Below, piece by piece: positions 38,648 through 49,956 of a stretch of 64,000 nucleotides of DNA (position 1 is the stretch's first letter; each line of letters opens with the position of its first letter). This stretch comes from Hetaerina americana. Lineage: Eukaryota; Arthropoda; Insecta; Odonata; Calopterygidae. Where the stretch lies: positions 68,346,407-68,410,406 of the forward strand of contig JAKTNV010000009.1 of the NCBI GenBank assembly GCA_022747635.1, given 5' to 3'. Below the pieces are notes generated by a model, which was given only the letters and a program-made list of their open reading frames with translations, did not search any database and had not been told where the DNA came from. Both the position numbers and the translations under genes were made by a program.

Positions 38648-40050
38648 TCAATAAACTATGCCACACCATGTGCAACTCTAACCACATATGGCCGTTTCGT
38701 AAACTGGGGACAATTTTGCACGTCTTCCTAAGGAAATGTAATCGGGGGCAAATACAATTTTTTTTAAATTGAAAGCACATAATACTATGTTGTTGTTTTG
38801 CTAATTATATACATTGTTTGTGCAATACTATTTTTCTTCTCCTCTGGTCTTTACACCAATATATTTTAATGCTGAATGAAACAATAAACAGTTTCCTTAG
38901 GGCTTCATTATATAGTTAGGCATTTCCTTTTCTGTGAACTTGTATCAAAATACTCATATCTTCAAAGTCCTTAATAACATGTCATAGTGCATTAAAAATG
39001 AAATTGAGTAACCTCACCTTGGTTTGAATAATATGCCTATTAAAAATTAATGAATACAATCTTTCTTGGAGAGTTTTATATTTATTTAATAATTTATTAA
39101 GAATAACCAGCACACCCAATTCACGAGAGGACATATGTGTGAAAAGCTTAACAGGGAGATTTGTTGAATAACTTCCAATAAGAATCTTATAAATTATTAG
39201 GGGAATCCTAAAAATATAATAATTGCAAAATAAGAGCAATTTTGAAAAATGTATAGCCTGGGCTCTAAAAGGGATTGTTTAAAATTTGAAATGCACATGA
39301 GAGGATGTCTCCGTTAAAAGTTACTGTTGCGGAATTAGCCGCAGTTTCTTTGGAATTTAGTGACAAACGTGTTTCACGCAAAGCTGAGCGAACACATGAT
39401 GCTATCAAATCTTTATCATGCTATTTCCTTGAAGTTATGATGTAACCTTTGCATTGATTTCTCATTCTAATAATCCACTATTGATAGGCTTTGACTAAGT
39501 ATTTGAGTTATTAAATGGATTTTGAAATGATTTTAATTCCGGGTAAATTTCCTTTCATTTTTCTACAAGTAGCTATTCCATCTATCATGTGAATAAGTAA
39601 ATGGCAGGAAGAAGGAAATATAATTTTAGCAAGGGTTTCTGATGTAAGTTTCAGCTATTTGTTAGCTCATATCATTCATCAAGACGAAAAAAATGTTACT
39701 TTTATTTCAAAATTGAATTAAAGGCATTAAATTCCAATCCTTATATTTACAAATTTTGTAAATAATGAATTTTGGCTATGAAACCACGACAAACGACGAA
39801 ACTACGCAAACAATTTGAACCAAAATTATAAATCTATCGCTATATTACGCGCTTAATTATGTTATCTGAAGTGGAATTATCAATTCAACTTTACTGCTCT
39901 TCCTTGAAAAAGTTGACTTTCACTACGAACAATTCAAAAACTGGTGAGTTTCTTCTCTATTTTGTGTGTTTCTGTGCTTTTTTCTTGGCTCGCCAGTGCT
40001 AACTTCATATACATTATTATTCACATCCGTGATAATTTCACAAAAGTTAT
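38648..40050. other. AT-rich DNA without recognised features
   Basis: No confident feature; short frames near 38598-38780 and 38982-39239 (minus) are unmatched. Confidence 0.5.
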
Positions 40051-40051
40051 G

Positions 40052-40074
40052 TATATATATATATATATATATAT
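40052..40074. repeat. (TA)n microsatellite
   Basis: An uninterrupted TA dinucleotide run of about 23 bases. Confidence 0.95.
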
Positions 40075-40289
40075 GAATTACATTATGTACACATGGAAGC
40101 TGCTAAATATTACTGTTGGCAAAAGACATTTTTCGTGATTACTGATTTAATGTGAGGGAGCTCTTTTTCCATGATGCTAGTGCCCTTTCTCTGCAAGTAC
40201 TGTCTTGTGTAATATTATCTGAAATATCCATGAAGATATGAGAAAATATTTCAGGGGAAAATGACTTTATAGCCTTCCGCACTTAGTAA

Positions 40290-40450
40290 CTGAAATTGAC
40301 CGTTTGGTTGTCGACCAGTCATTCAGGTTGTAAACGGACGCACGCAGACTGGTGGACCCGGTTTCGTTGCCATCATTTTCCGCCATTGATTGGTATCGGC
40401 CGATCGGTATACGACCAACGGAAGCAAAAGTGTCTCAGACTGGTTGCTTC
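40290..40450. other. GC-richer patch, possible MITE
   Basis: A patch of higher GC with imperfect inverted ends (CCGTTTGGTTGTCGACC near 40300 and CGACCAACGG near 40416) and an internal inverted pair GACCAGTC / GACTGGT. It might be a small non-autonomous DNA transposon, but no target-site duplication is clear and the arms mismatch. Confidence 0.2.
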
Positions 40451-41665
40451 TATGGGAAAACCTTACCAATGACCAAATTATTTTTATGGTATATCTTTCG
40501 ATGTAATTTTTTCTCTGACTTTTGAGTTAAAAATAAATAGTAATCACACTTCTTTGATAAATCTCATGGGTTTTATGAGTGTCTCTCTTATTTTTTCAGC
40601 ATTAAAATTAGTATCTGTTTAGAATTTTACATTGGGTTTGACTTCCTTAATCTTCATCTTCGTTTCGGTATTTATAAATTTTCTGTGAACCACTAAGAAT
40701 AATGATTTAATTGAATTTTGCTCCCAGGAATTAGACAGTGAAATTTTCATTTCATACCACGACATACGAGAAACCATATTCAGTAGAGTCCTATTGAGTT
40801 TCAATTCGCAATTTTCTGATGTATCAACCAAAAAATAGGTCTTAATGCTCCTGGTTTAGCGGAAATAACAGTAAATATGATGTTTATTTAAACAGCGTAA
40901 AATATAATTAGTGATTATAAGCAGAAACATTATTGCGAATGCAAATAATAAATGTTTGAAATAATAGTCGAATTAATAGTGTCATGACCTGCAATTCCTA
41001 TTTGGTGGTTGGTTGCGTCGGAGATGTATAAGACATGGATATATTAGTAAATAATTGGTAATTTTTAATGAATTGCCATTAAAACCAAATATTAATATGT
41101 TAGAACTATGCTCAAACCTAATTTACAACTATAAATCCATGGTCCTCCAAATACATTTCAGAGAGAAAATTTGATAACTTAGACCAACGGCAAATGAATA
41201 AAATTGCAGGTTTAAGATTAATTGTAGTTTAATTTGAATAGTTACGTAAAAATTGGTGGAAATTTACAGCAATGATAAGTGACTAGCAAGGCTTAAAAGT
41301 CCTTCAAATGTACTTAATGCGTCGGCGTCGGCTCCAACGTAGCACGAACGTATGAAAATGGTATGCTTACCTCAACCAGATCGTGAACAAATTTCAGTGT
41401 CAAATTTTGTTCTAATCCTTAAAACTTTTAAAGACTAAGATACTACATAAAATATGCCAAACAGGAATATTGTAGTAAAACACAAATATTCATTGACTGC
41501 CCCAGCGGGCAATAACATCCGGATAGCATGGGGGAATCTTTTCACTTGGCATAAGTCCGTAAACAGCACTTCGACCTTTACATCGGTCTTTGTACAGTAA
41601 TATAACAATTCAACAATTAAATACACTAAAATCCTAGGTGGAAACCGGCCTCGCTAGCAAGGAAA
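40451..41665. other. AT-rich DNA without recognised features
   Basis: No confident feature. Confidence 0.5.
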
Positions 41666-41745
41666 ACCGCCTTGGCGGGAATCGAGCCCGCGACCTCTGA
41701 GTTGGCAGACGAGGACGTTACCCCGCCACCAGCGGGGCCGAATAC
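41645..41745 (-). mobile_element. tRNA-derived SINE (minus strand)
   Basis: On the minus strand: an A-box-like GGTGGCGGGGTAACG region (about 41735-41715), then CGTCTGCCAACTCAGAGGTC, then a B box GGCTCGATTCC (41688-41678) within CGCGGGCTCGATTCCCGCC, followed by a tail GGCGGTTTTCCTTGC. The order and spacing (A box to B box about 40 bases) match a tRNA-related SINE head. It shares the CGTCTGCC-ACTC and B-box block with the plus-strand fragment at 14045-14150. The tail length is uncertain. Confidence 0.65.
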
Positions 41746-43860
41746 GGTTATCTTAAGTTAAATTAACCAACCGATATTTAGCTACCATAAAAGTCACTGC
41801 ATATAAGCTCATGACAAACGCGTAAAGTTAGATCACAATGAGAAAGTTTAATATATAAGAAAGTTATTGATTAATTCAAGTTAATTAATGTTCGGTATTT
41901 AGCATCATCCTGGAATTCAGGAAAATCACCTTTAATCTTAATCTTAAAAACAATAGTTAAAACTTCAAATGCCATTAGATTACTAGCTTTATTAATTTTG
42001 ATATTTCTCACGATATTCTGTTTTGGATATACATTTCAGTAATTTATTTTAGGATTTATAAATTGTCGCATGCAAACTTCTACACGACGTGCCAAAGAGA
42101 GATATACAAAGAAATTATTATTTTTCTGCAGATGAGGTTTTCGCGACATTTTGTTTAAAGTCTAAGACTATTAATACAATTGTAATTAAATATTCGCTGT
42201 AGATATTTGTCCACTTATTGTAGATAATAAATGTGCGTGTAAATTACGTTAACCGGAAAGTATATGAGTAGAATTGTCTATACTATATTTCAATTCGTTT
42301 TCCATAAATGGTGAATGTTTTCTTTCTTAATGAGTTCTTCTGGCCAGAATTTAAAAATTAATATATTAAGTTTTTCCTAATAAAACACTTGCTTAATATA
42401 GTTCACCATAAAAGCAAAAAATTCTTTCCGCGGGGATTGATCTAACATTTTATGCCATTTACACTTAATAACATGGATAAAACTCTTGTTGTATGCTAAT
42501 AATGTCACAAAGAAAATATTTTTCGTTTGTAAACCATTGGCACAAGGTTTAGGTCTTCATCGCTTCCTTATATCGACACCCAGCTCTGAATACAACTGGC
42601 TTGACGGGTGGCGCATTGATCGCGGAATGCGCTTGCAGCGCCATCGTTTGCGGGTGTCTCTCCTGCGTACTGTGCTTGCAGCATTGTAAACATGAAAGCC
42701 GTAATAGTTTCCCTAGTAGATTACCAGTTTTATTTATATGGGTTCTATGATTTTCTGAAGATACGGATCAATTAAACATTAATCTGCCATTATTTGAACA
42801 TTTTATTGCTATCTTAGATTCACCTTTGTATGCTAGAATATTATCAATTCTGTTCAATTATTCAAGAACTTATATGGAGTAAGATCAATTAACTTATTTT
42901 GCCGGAAATGCATTACTAAACGGAACATAAACTATGATAAAATCGTTGAAGTACATATTTTGGAGACTTATGGTGAAGAACTTATTATTAAGGGTATTAG
43001 TTAGTTAATAGTGAATAAAAACCCAAACTACGAAGATTTTGAGAGAACGATTCTGAGAAGATTTTGGTAGTGTGGTATGATATAACTTAATGTTTGTTTT
43101 CCGCAATTTATTTCTCATAATCCTTCAAATCTTTTAAGAATTAAGATTGGACCTATACTTTTGTAGCTGTAAATCCCGATTTCTAAATTCAATTTCATTC
43201 ACATTATGCTAATGTAATAAGTTTAAATACGCGAATACTTTTTCAAAGTATACAATAACTATTACTTGTTGGACGTCATATGTTCATTACTACCATGGTT
43301 GATGCAAATGCCATGTTGAGGCCACGTCTGACGTGAGGATTCCTCTCCTTGAAATTCTCCTATGGTCTATCCTTCCTACACCTTTATGTACCTTCTTATT
43401 TGCAGATACTATTATCATTTTTAATTAACTAACCCTGTAAGTTCTTTTCCTCGATCCAACAACATTTATTTTTGATCGTATTAGAATCAAACGGGAGAAA
43501 TGTAAAATTTTAGTTAACAAATGTTTATTTGTCTACATATATACTTTTTCCTTGTTCATTACGAAGGAAGCTTGTTGCATATTATGTCTTTCCGTTCGGT
43601 AACTATTCTTCTATATTCGAGACCTTCTTCTATGCAACTCTCTCTTCCCATTCCCTGTTTTTTCGGCAGCAGATATTAGTTAAGAGGGAATAAACAGAAA
43701 TTTTAAAACAAAACAAATTTTGGGTTCAATATGTTTTTCGACCAACGTTTTCTTGAAAATATATCGGTAATTTTTGTTTTCTGTGCATAAATATATAACC
43801 ATTTAAATGCTCTGTTATATTTAAATCCACTTGTTATAAAGCATCTTCTTTCTTCATATA
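41746..43860. other. AT-rich DNA with one GC-richer patch
   Basis: Mostly featureless. A GC-richer patch at 42540-42690 carries GCGCATTGATCGCGGAATGC, an imperfect dyad, inside an unmatched 67-codon frame (42486-42689). Confidence 0.45.
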
Positions 43861-43869
43861 CTCTAACTT

Positions 43870-44520
43870 GATGGAGAGTTTCATTGGTATAATGTACGTG
43901 GCACTATTTTTGACATTTTATTACTTCCATAAGCTATAAATATATAATATATAAACTTCCATAAGCTATAAAATATCCTATTTATGTGCCTAAATGTACA
44001 AATAAGAAGCTTAGTGTTGTAATAAATGTATGCATACGTGCTATTACTGGTTTATCATTATTTAGCAATACCCTATATTTTCCTTCAGCTACTGTTCACA
44101 AACCTAGCTACTCTGCGCTGCACTCATTCTAGTTCCCTAATTAAGCCTACACCACATAGACTTGCATCATACTCAAGGTGGGGCCCAATTAATGTGAAAT
44201 AACAAAGCTTTTTGACCCTTACATTACAATACGAAAGTATTTTTTAACGAATCCTAACTTTTCATTAGCTAATCCGTGAATTTCACGAATGTGTTTTCCC
44301 CAGGATATGCCCGTAGTTATCGTTACACCTAAGTATTTTACCGATTCTACGTGTATTATGTTGGTTCCCTGTATAGTGTAACTGTTGCCTGGTAATTAAA
44401 AAATTTTTTTTTTCTAATCATCGTATGAATGTCGTGTTGAATTAACCAAAACATATTTTCAAACATACTAGTCAAATGTCTTATAGCAATACCTTGTTCT
44501 TTTCAGGGCATTTCGATAAG
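43870..44520 (-). pseudogene. CR1/Jockey-type LINE fragment (minus strand)
   Basis: Reading right to left, the C-terminal part of a reverse transcriptase of the CR1/L2/Jockey group is visible. INGTNI is missing its N-flank but is followed by HVESVKYLGVTITTGISWGK and HIREIHGLANEKLGFVKKYF (about 44380-44240). Then comes GPHLEYDASLCGVGL reached by a frameshift (about 44195-44150) and VQRRVARFVNSS (about 44125-44090). These match the family's KYLGV.I...L.W..HI and L.P.LEYA...W......ELE.VQRRA.RF blocks. Upstream catalytic domains are absent, so this is a 5'-truncated relic with at least one frameshift and several stops. It is a different LINE lineage from copies A to D. Confidence 0.72.
43923..43972. 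repeat. 18-bp direct repeat
   Basis: ACTTCCATAAGCTATAAA occurs twice (43923-43940 and 43955-43972), separated by 14 bases of AT. A local slippage duplication. Confidence 0.9.
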
Positions 44521-44529
44521 ATAACCAGT

Positions 44530-45215
44530 TCACGGTAGAAAGGTTGATACACATTTGATATTAACTTTTCCCAAGCGCAATTATATCGTATTTGGGAGAA
44601 TTTGTAGAACTTGTTTGTTTCAAACGGTTTCCCTTGAACAGGTTCCCTTTTTGGGCTCTACAGATATGAGCACATTAATCCTTAGAGAAAATTTTAATTT
44701 TTTAACCGAACAATCAAAACTAATCTGTGAATTTTATTTTTGTCATAGCCGTATACACGAAAAGATCATTTACCGTTTCGATGCATAAATAAGGTAAAGT
44801 TGGCCATATGATAACACCTCTTGTGGCTCCCAGCCTAGACTGTGTACTTGGATGGGTTGATCCACTGACTACTCCATATTTCCCTACAGAGACATTGCGT
44901 CCGATTTTTGAGCTATCGTCTGTTCCAGCGTACACATGTGATCTTGTGAACTTAAAATAATGCATATTTATTCTTTTTCCACACCTTTTCCTGGTACATA
45001 CACATAATTATCGTTCTAAATTCTATGGATGTACTCAAACTATCCCGGGTAATTTTATACGTTTAGGAATTTCACTTATTATTTCGTAGATAGACTTAGC
45101 CTCTTCCACGTCATATAAAGATTTCTGCTGTAAACAGCTCTGATGTCGTCCAATGCAAGCGTAGTCTTCTGCACGTTTTTTATAGATGGATTGAAAAGTT
45201 TCAGCACCATAAATA
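44530..45215. other. AT-rich DNA without recognised features
   Basis: Frames at 44555-44788 (plus) and 44720-44965 (minus) overlap and are unmatched. Confidence 0.5.
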
Positions 45216-45217
45216 TA

Positions 45218-46163
45218 TAGACTATCCCAAAAATAAGTAGAATGATTTTTCTTACCAATGATGATGCCTTAACATGGAGGGCTAAAAGTTAGGTGTTTTG
45301 TGGTGGTAAAGGTGATGTGAGATCTTGGGAAACCCACGCGACCCACGTCAGGTAACTACGGGCATTGACAGTGTACGGATGGCTGCTAGACTGATCCCTT
45401 GTTCGACAGTCAAGTCATGAAATGACGATGCTAATTTTCATGGAGCAATGATATAAGATAAAATAGTGCATTAAATCTGGAAAATTGGATTTGGAAACCA
45501 TGGCAATGGTTAATTATACTTATGAAAATAGAGAAACGTCCCAAATGACGGTTTTCTGCTGGCTCAGGATGTTTAGCGGGATAACGAGGAGGCTGAAACT
45601 GACGAATACCCTGGTCATCTATCTACAACTCAGTATGGTGAAAACATTGACAAAAAATTGACGCATACCCAATTTTGATTGATCCCTCAGTGCCAGGATG
45701 TTAGCAGAGGAGTGTATTATTAGACAAGCATAGTTGTATGATTATAGAACATTTGGTAATGAGAAAATTGCGCCAAGATGTTCCCCTAGGTGTTGTTGGA
45801 AAACTGAGAAAGTTACAATCTTGCCTTAAACCTCTTGAATGACTGTGAAAGTGATCAGAAATATTTAGAATAGGTGGGTACTATTGACAAGACATGGATT
45901 TTAGAGTACGATCCAAATATAACCTCTATAACCCAACCATGGTGGACCACTGGATTATGTCAAAGAGGCTACGATGAGGTCGAAAGAAGCCTGAACGAGG
46001 GTCCTGTTGATGATTTTCAGGAATCATATCAAAGCTGGAAGGTCACGGGTATGAGTTTTTTGATACATAAGGCTGCTGATAGGAAGAGTTTAAGAAATTT
46101 AACCTTTGATTTGCATTGCATATTTCTCCATATTCATTCAACTTATTTCGTGGAAAGTCCGTC
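45218..46163 (+). mobile_element. mariner transposon, internally deleted (M1)
   Basis: A mariner-family element on the plus strand. The ends form imperfect terminal inverted repeats: GACTATCCCAAAAATAAGT (from 45220) against the reverse complement of the right end (46134-46161), which reads GGACTTTCCACGAAATAAGT. The transposase relic starts at the ATGGAGCAA near 45440. Segments in order: MEQ.YKIK.CIKSGK-like N-terminus, DNEEAETDEYPGHLSTTQYG (about 45580-45640, the linker after the helix-turn-helix domain), ENCAKMFP (about 45762-45787), and TIDKTWILEYDPN (45880-45918), which holds the first catalytic aspartate block (GDETW type). It then jumps to LNEGPVDDFQESYQSWK (about 45991-46041), the C-terminal block. 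The region with the second and third catalytic residues is missing. Stops and frameshifts are present; non-autonomous relic. Confidence 0.78.
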
Positions 46164-47320
46164 GACTTCGCATAGAATATTGTCTGTATAGTCTCCAGGG
46201 AGCGTTTTCATTCAGGAATTCACACAATTGACGCCAAGGCATAGACTCAGGTTTTATTTCCTTATCAAATAAGATGAAATATATTCAATAATTTTCCTAT
46301 TTATTTGATTGAGCAAACGTACCTTTCCACTGTGACGGAGACAAAGTGCGTCCAATTGAATAAAAATATCAAATATTTATGTACCCGGTAAATTGTTATG
46401 AATTTCTACCAAAAGCACAGAATACGTATAAGTCCTATATTACTCATAATAAAACCTTTTTGTTTTAATTTAATTAGGATTACTCAATGTGATAACTGAT
46501 AGACGTCAGAGTATTACTCTGAATTCATTGGAAGATATTACAGTTTTGCAGATACGTTTTACGCAGACATTGCACTACAGATAATCATGCTATATTCATT
46601 CGGACGCAACTAAACCTTGAAAAAGAATATATCCATTAGAAAAATATATTCCTGAGGTTTTTTATCGACTCTTCTCCGTTTTTAAGATAATTTAGGTCTT
46701 CTAATTTGCATTTTACTATTCGTTTCCAGATGCAACCACTAATAATGAAACTACACATGATGAAGTTGCTGAAAATGGGTCCGCTTGTTGCTTTGCGTTT
46801 TATATTCAAATCAATCTTTTTTAATGCCCTTATCTACTGGTATTCGTTTCATATATCGCATCTAATTTCCACGCAACTTAATAAAACTGAATTACTGCAC
46901 CTCTAACAAGTTGGATGGGGAAGTCCTGAATACATTTGCGTCCAAAAGGGCACTCGGCGCACGCACCAAAAGCTAGGACGAATTCTTCACAAGGAAGGAA
47001 ACTAACCAGAGAACCTTATGTGCAAATCACTAAGATGGAATTTTTTACTGTGGAAGTTCATTTTTCCATTTAACAGTCCCCTTTTAATCAGCCTAGGAGC
47101 ATATATTCTACTTATGTATTCACGCCTAATTGTGAAGACAGATGAAACATACATAGAGATTTAATTTTCTGCATTGCACTTGCAACTTCAACAAACACCT
47201 CTACCCACAAAGAGTGGGTCGTAAGAACTTTTATATTCACCTATGAGTACGAATTTAAGTCAGCAGTACTGGTCCTGGGCTCAATCATTCCCTACTATTA
47301 ATAGGTGGAATAAGCAGGTT
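46164..47320. other. AT-rich DNA without recognised features
   Basis: No confident feature. Confidence 0.5.
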
Positions 47321-47328
47321 AAAACCCT

Positions 47329-47538
47329 ATGGAACGTGATTCATGGAAGAATGATCCTAGTGCTTTACCACTAAGGAATTTCTGGTCTGCTTTTTTTCAG
47401 TATAGAGCGGACATTATCGGGAGGCGGCATGTGTGTGCAGAAGGACAATACCTTGCGCTTCGAAGCAAGACTTCGGAGGAATTTGATAAGCTCAATAGAA
47501 AGGAAGGGGTAACATATCCTGAATCCTTAGAGAGATAA
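47329..47538 (+). CDS. weak small open frame with internal splice acceptor
   Basis: An ATG-started frame of 69 codons that is charged and not low-complexity (RRHVCAEGQYLALRSKTSEE; ends YPESLER). A strong acceptor-like pyrimidine tract (CTGCTTTTTTTCAG, ending at 47400) lies inside it in a position that could open the second two thirds as an exon. No known domain; could be chance. Confidence 0.15.
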   Translation: MERDSWKNDPSALPLRNFWSAFFQYRADIIGRRHVCAEGQYLALRSKTSEEFDKLNRKEGVTYPESLER

Positions 47539-47915
47539 CACGCCTATTTTTGATATTGACGAAATATATCCAGATAAGTTCCGATTTATAAGCACATATA
47601 TAACATAATAATCTGAAAGGACCGAAATACTGGTGAGATGGTGCAAGCCCAGAGTTATTTATTGGATGGAAGTTTTAAACATATTGTAAGGAAAATTTGA
47701 AGTGGCAGATAGATGTTTGACTTTTTTGTTTCGCTGTTTTAGTATATGCTCTTTACAGTAGATATTTCCAAATCAAATCACAGCAGAATTACTCAAATTA
47801 ATTCTCTCCTAGGGTTTTGCTAACTATAACAGACAAATCTTCGAAATGCCATTCACTTTTTACTTTATCTTAGAAAATTACTTTTTATAGCTTTTCTAAG
47901 TATATTGCTGTGATT

Positions 47916-47954
47916 CATTCATTTAAATACCAAAAGTTGGTATTTAAATGAATG
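47916..47954. repeat. perfect 18-bp inverted repeat, 3-base loop
   Basis: CATTCATTTAAATACCAA (47916-47933), loop AAG, then its exact complement TTGGTATTTAAATGAATG (47937-47954). It is not inside a recognised element. Confidence 0.95.
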
Positions 47955-48137
47955 CGCAAATAGTAGGTAATTTTTTCATTATCAGCTTTAATCAATGTGC
48001 TTCTTTGGCCAATTATTTTGGACAGAAAACACTCTAACTCCAAGAAACAGCGGGGTTGCCGCAGCAGTAACTTTTAATGCATCCGCATAGACCGGGATAA
48101 ATAAATATAATTTCAGGATTTGAGAATACTCCACGAT

Positions 48138-48205
48138 ACCTTAACTAGATAAGCACTCGGCCGGACATCAAGGGATTCGGGTTCGTATACTGGTCAAAGC
48201 GAATG
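48138..48205 (+). mobile_element. tRNA-like SINE head
   Basis: ACTAGATAAGCACTCGGCCG (A-box and D-arm position, about 48143-48162), then GGGATTCGGGTTCGTATACTGG with a damaged B box (GGTTCGTATAC, 48180-48190) and a tail TCAAAGCGAATG. The spacing fits a tRNA-derived head; the B box and T arm no longer match a functional tRNA. Confidence 0.5.
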
Positions 48206-48745
48206 TTTTACACTCTGTAGTTGTAGCATTATAATAAAACACCTTGCCTACTGTAAATCAATTATAGAAGGTCATCAGCCATTTGATAAGCAGAGAAATT
48301 GCCAAATATTATGATCCTCTAAAAATCACTGTTATCAAGAAATAGTTTGGTTTAATATTATTGAAGTATATCATCAACATAATTTTTCATTCACAGAATT
48401 GCTCCATGCAGTTACCATTGCATTTCAGAATATAGGCTGAAAATATTTTATCACTGCGTATGGTGCCCCAACATTTCCTTATTTAATTACACGCATTACT
48501 GCTTAAGAGGTACTGCTCCCTTGAAACACTGAATATTTTGAAAAAAGAATATTTGTTTTTTAAAAACTACCTGAAAAAAGTAATTTTAATTAAAATAATT
48601 GACAAATATTTCTCTGGAACATGTGGAAAAAAGGTAACTATTATAATTTCGTTTTATGATATAACATTAAGACATTTGATGTAGCTCATAAACTAATAGT
48701 TAGTTGTAAACCCAGATTTCATTTTATAAATAGGCTTAACAAAAC
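48206..48745. other. AT-rich DNA without recognised features
   Basis: No feature seen. Confidence 0.5.
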
Positions 48746-48748
48746 AAA

Positions 48749-49956
48749 GAAATATATTTCAAAAAAGGGTTATTATAATTTCTTATTGCTGTAAATTGTT
48801 GTGCAAATATTTCAGTTTCATTGATGATATTGACATTTAAGTCGCTTAAAATTTTCTCGAACTTTTTTATTACAAGAAAAATACTTCATTAATGAATCAT
48901 TTGTCAGGATCCCTTTTAGAGTAGTTACCTCCCCAACGTATACACTTTTCCCAATGGTGTAGGTACCTTTTGAAACAGTCCTGGAATGCTTCTTTCGGAA
49001 TTCTAATTTGCTCATCCGTCGAATGAATTTGACTCTATCTCTGGCATGACAGCAAATATTTTTCCTCAGAGTGGGATTTTTATTTTATGTAACAGAAAAA
49101 AATAAAATGGAGTCAGATCTAATGAGTATGAAGCAAGGCGGTTTCAATTCTTGCCAAAAACCCTTAGTTTTAAAAGTCGACGTGAGACGGCGCGCTGTCG
49201 TGGTGAAAAGACCACTCGCCGCTGCTCCAAAGTGCCGGCCGTTTTCGCCTGAATCTCTCTCATAGGCGTTACATTACCTCCAGGTAGTACTTCGTGTTAA
49301 ATGCTGGCGTTTAGGTAAGTATTCGTAATGTGAAACCTCCTTTGCATGGAATACACAGACAATATTACGGAGACGTTCGAGCGAACATGTCGAGCTCTTT
49401 GGAGGCGGAGGATGTTTCAGCCAACCATTGTGAAGACTGCTCTTTTGTTTCGAGTTCTTATCCATAAAACCATGACTCATCTCACCTACTACGACCCTTT
49501 ACAATGAGATTTCATCATATTACGCTGAATCACTCAGTTCTTGATTAGCTTCAACACGATGTTGTTTCTGGTCTGTTATCATCAGACGAGGTACGAATTT
49601 GGCGTTGACTCAAGGAATCCTCAACTTTTCAGTCAAGATTTCACACCAAGAATCAATCTTGAAGCCGCTTTTTTTCGCATGTTCCTGATAGCCAAGCATT
49701 GAATTCATCACTTCCTCAATGTAAGGGTACTTAGTCGACGGTGATGTTCTTCCGGAACGCTCGTCTTCTTCCACTGATTACCGCCCCTTTTTGAACCGGG
49801 TACAACACCAATGACAGGCTAACCGTCCCACTGCATCCTCACCATAAGCCTTGGTAATAAACTGAAAAGTTTGCTAAAAGGATTTGCAGAGTTATAACGC
49901 AGGATTTTACAGAAAAATACTGTTCCTTAATCAGCTTATTTTTGGGGACATTTCTC
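48749..49956 (-). mobile_element. mariner transposon, near full length, decayed (M2)
   Basis: A 1.2-kb mariner relic on the minus strand, close to the usual 1.2-1.3 kb. Reading right to left: TKAYGEDAVGRL (about 49845-49810) and FKKGR.SVEEDERSGRT in the helix-turn-helix and linker region (about 49800-49745); VNAKFVPRLMITDQKQHRVE (about 49608-49550); DESWFYG then ELETKEQSSQW (49481-49425) with the first catalytic Asp; FNTKYYLEV (about 49303-49275); HHDSAPSHVDF (about 49205-49170) with the second Asp. Next is PPCFILIRSDS (about 49135-49100), where relatives carry PPYSPDLAPCD, so the third catalytic Asp is lost. It closes with FRKKHSRTVSKG-type C-terminal sequence near 48980. Imperfect terminal inverted repeats: 48749-48775 against about 49923-49955. 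Several stops and frameshifts. Confidence 0.85.

Noticed and set aside
40290..40450. Possible MITE with inverted ends
   Set aside because: The arms mismatch and I could not find a target-site duplication; kept only as a weak feature.
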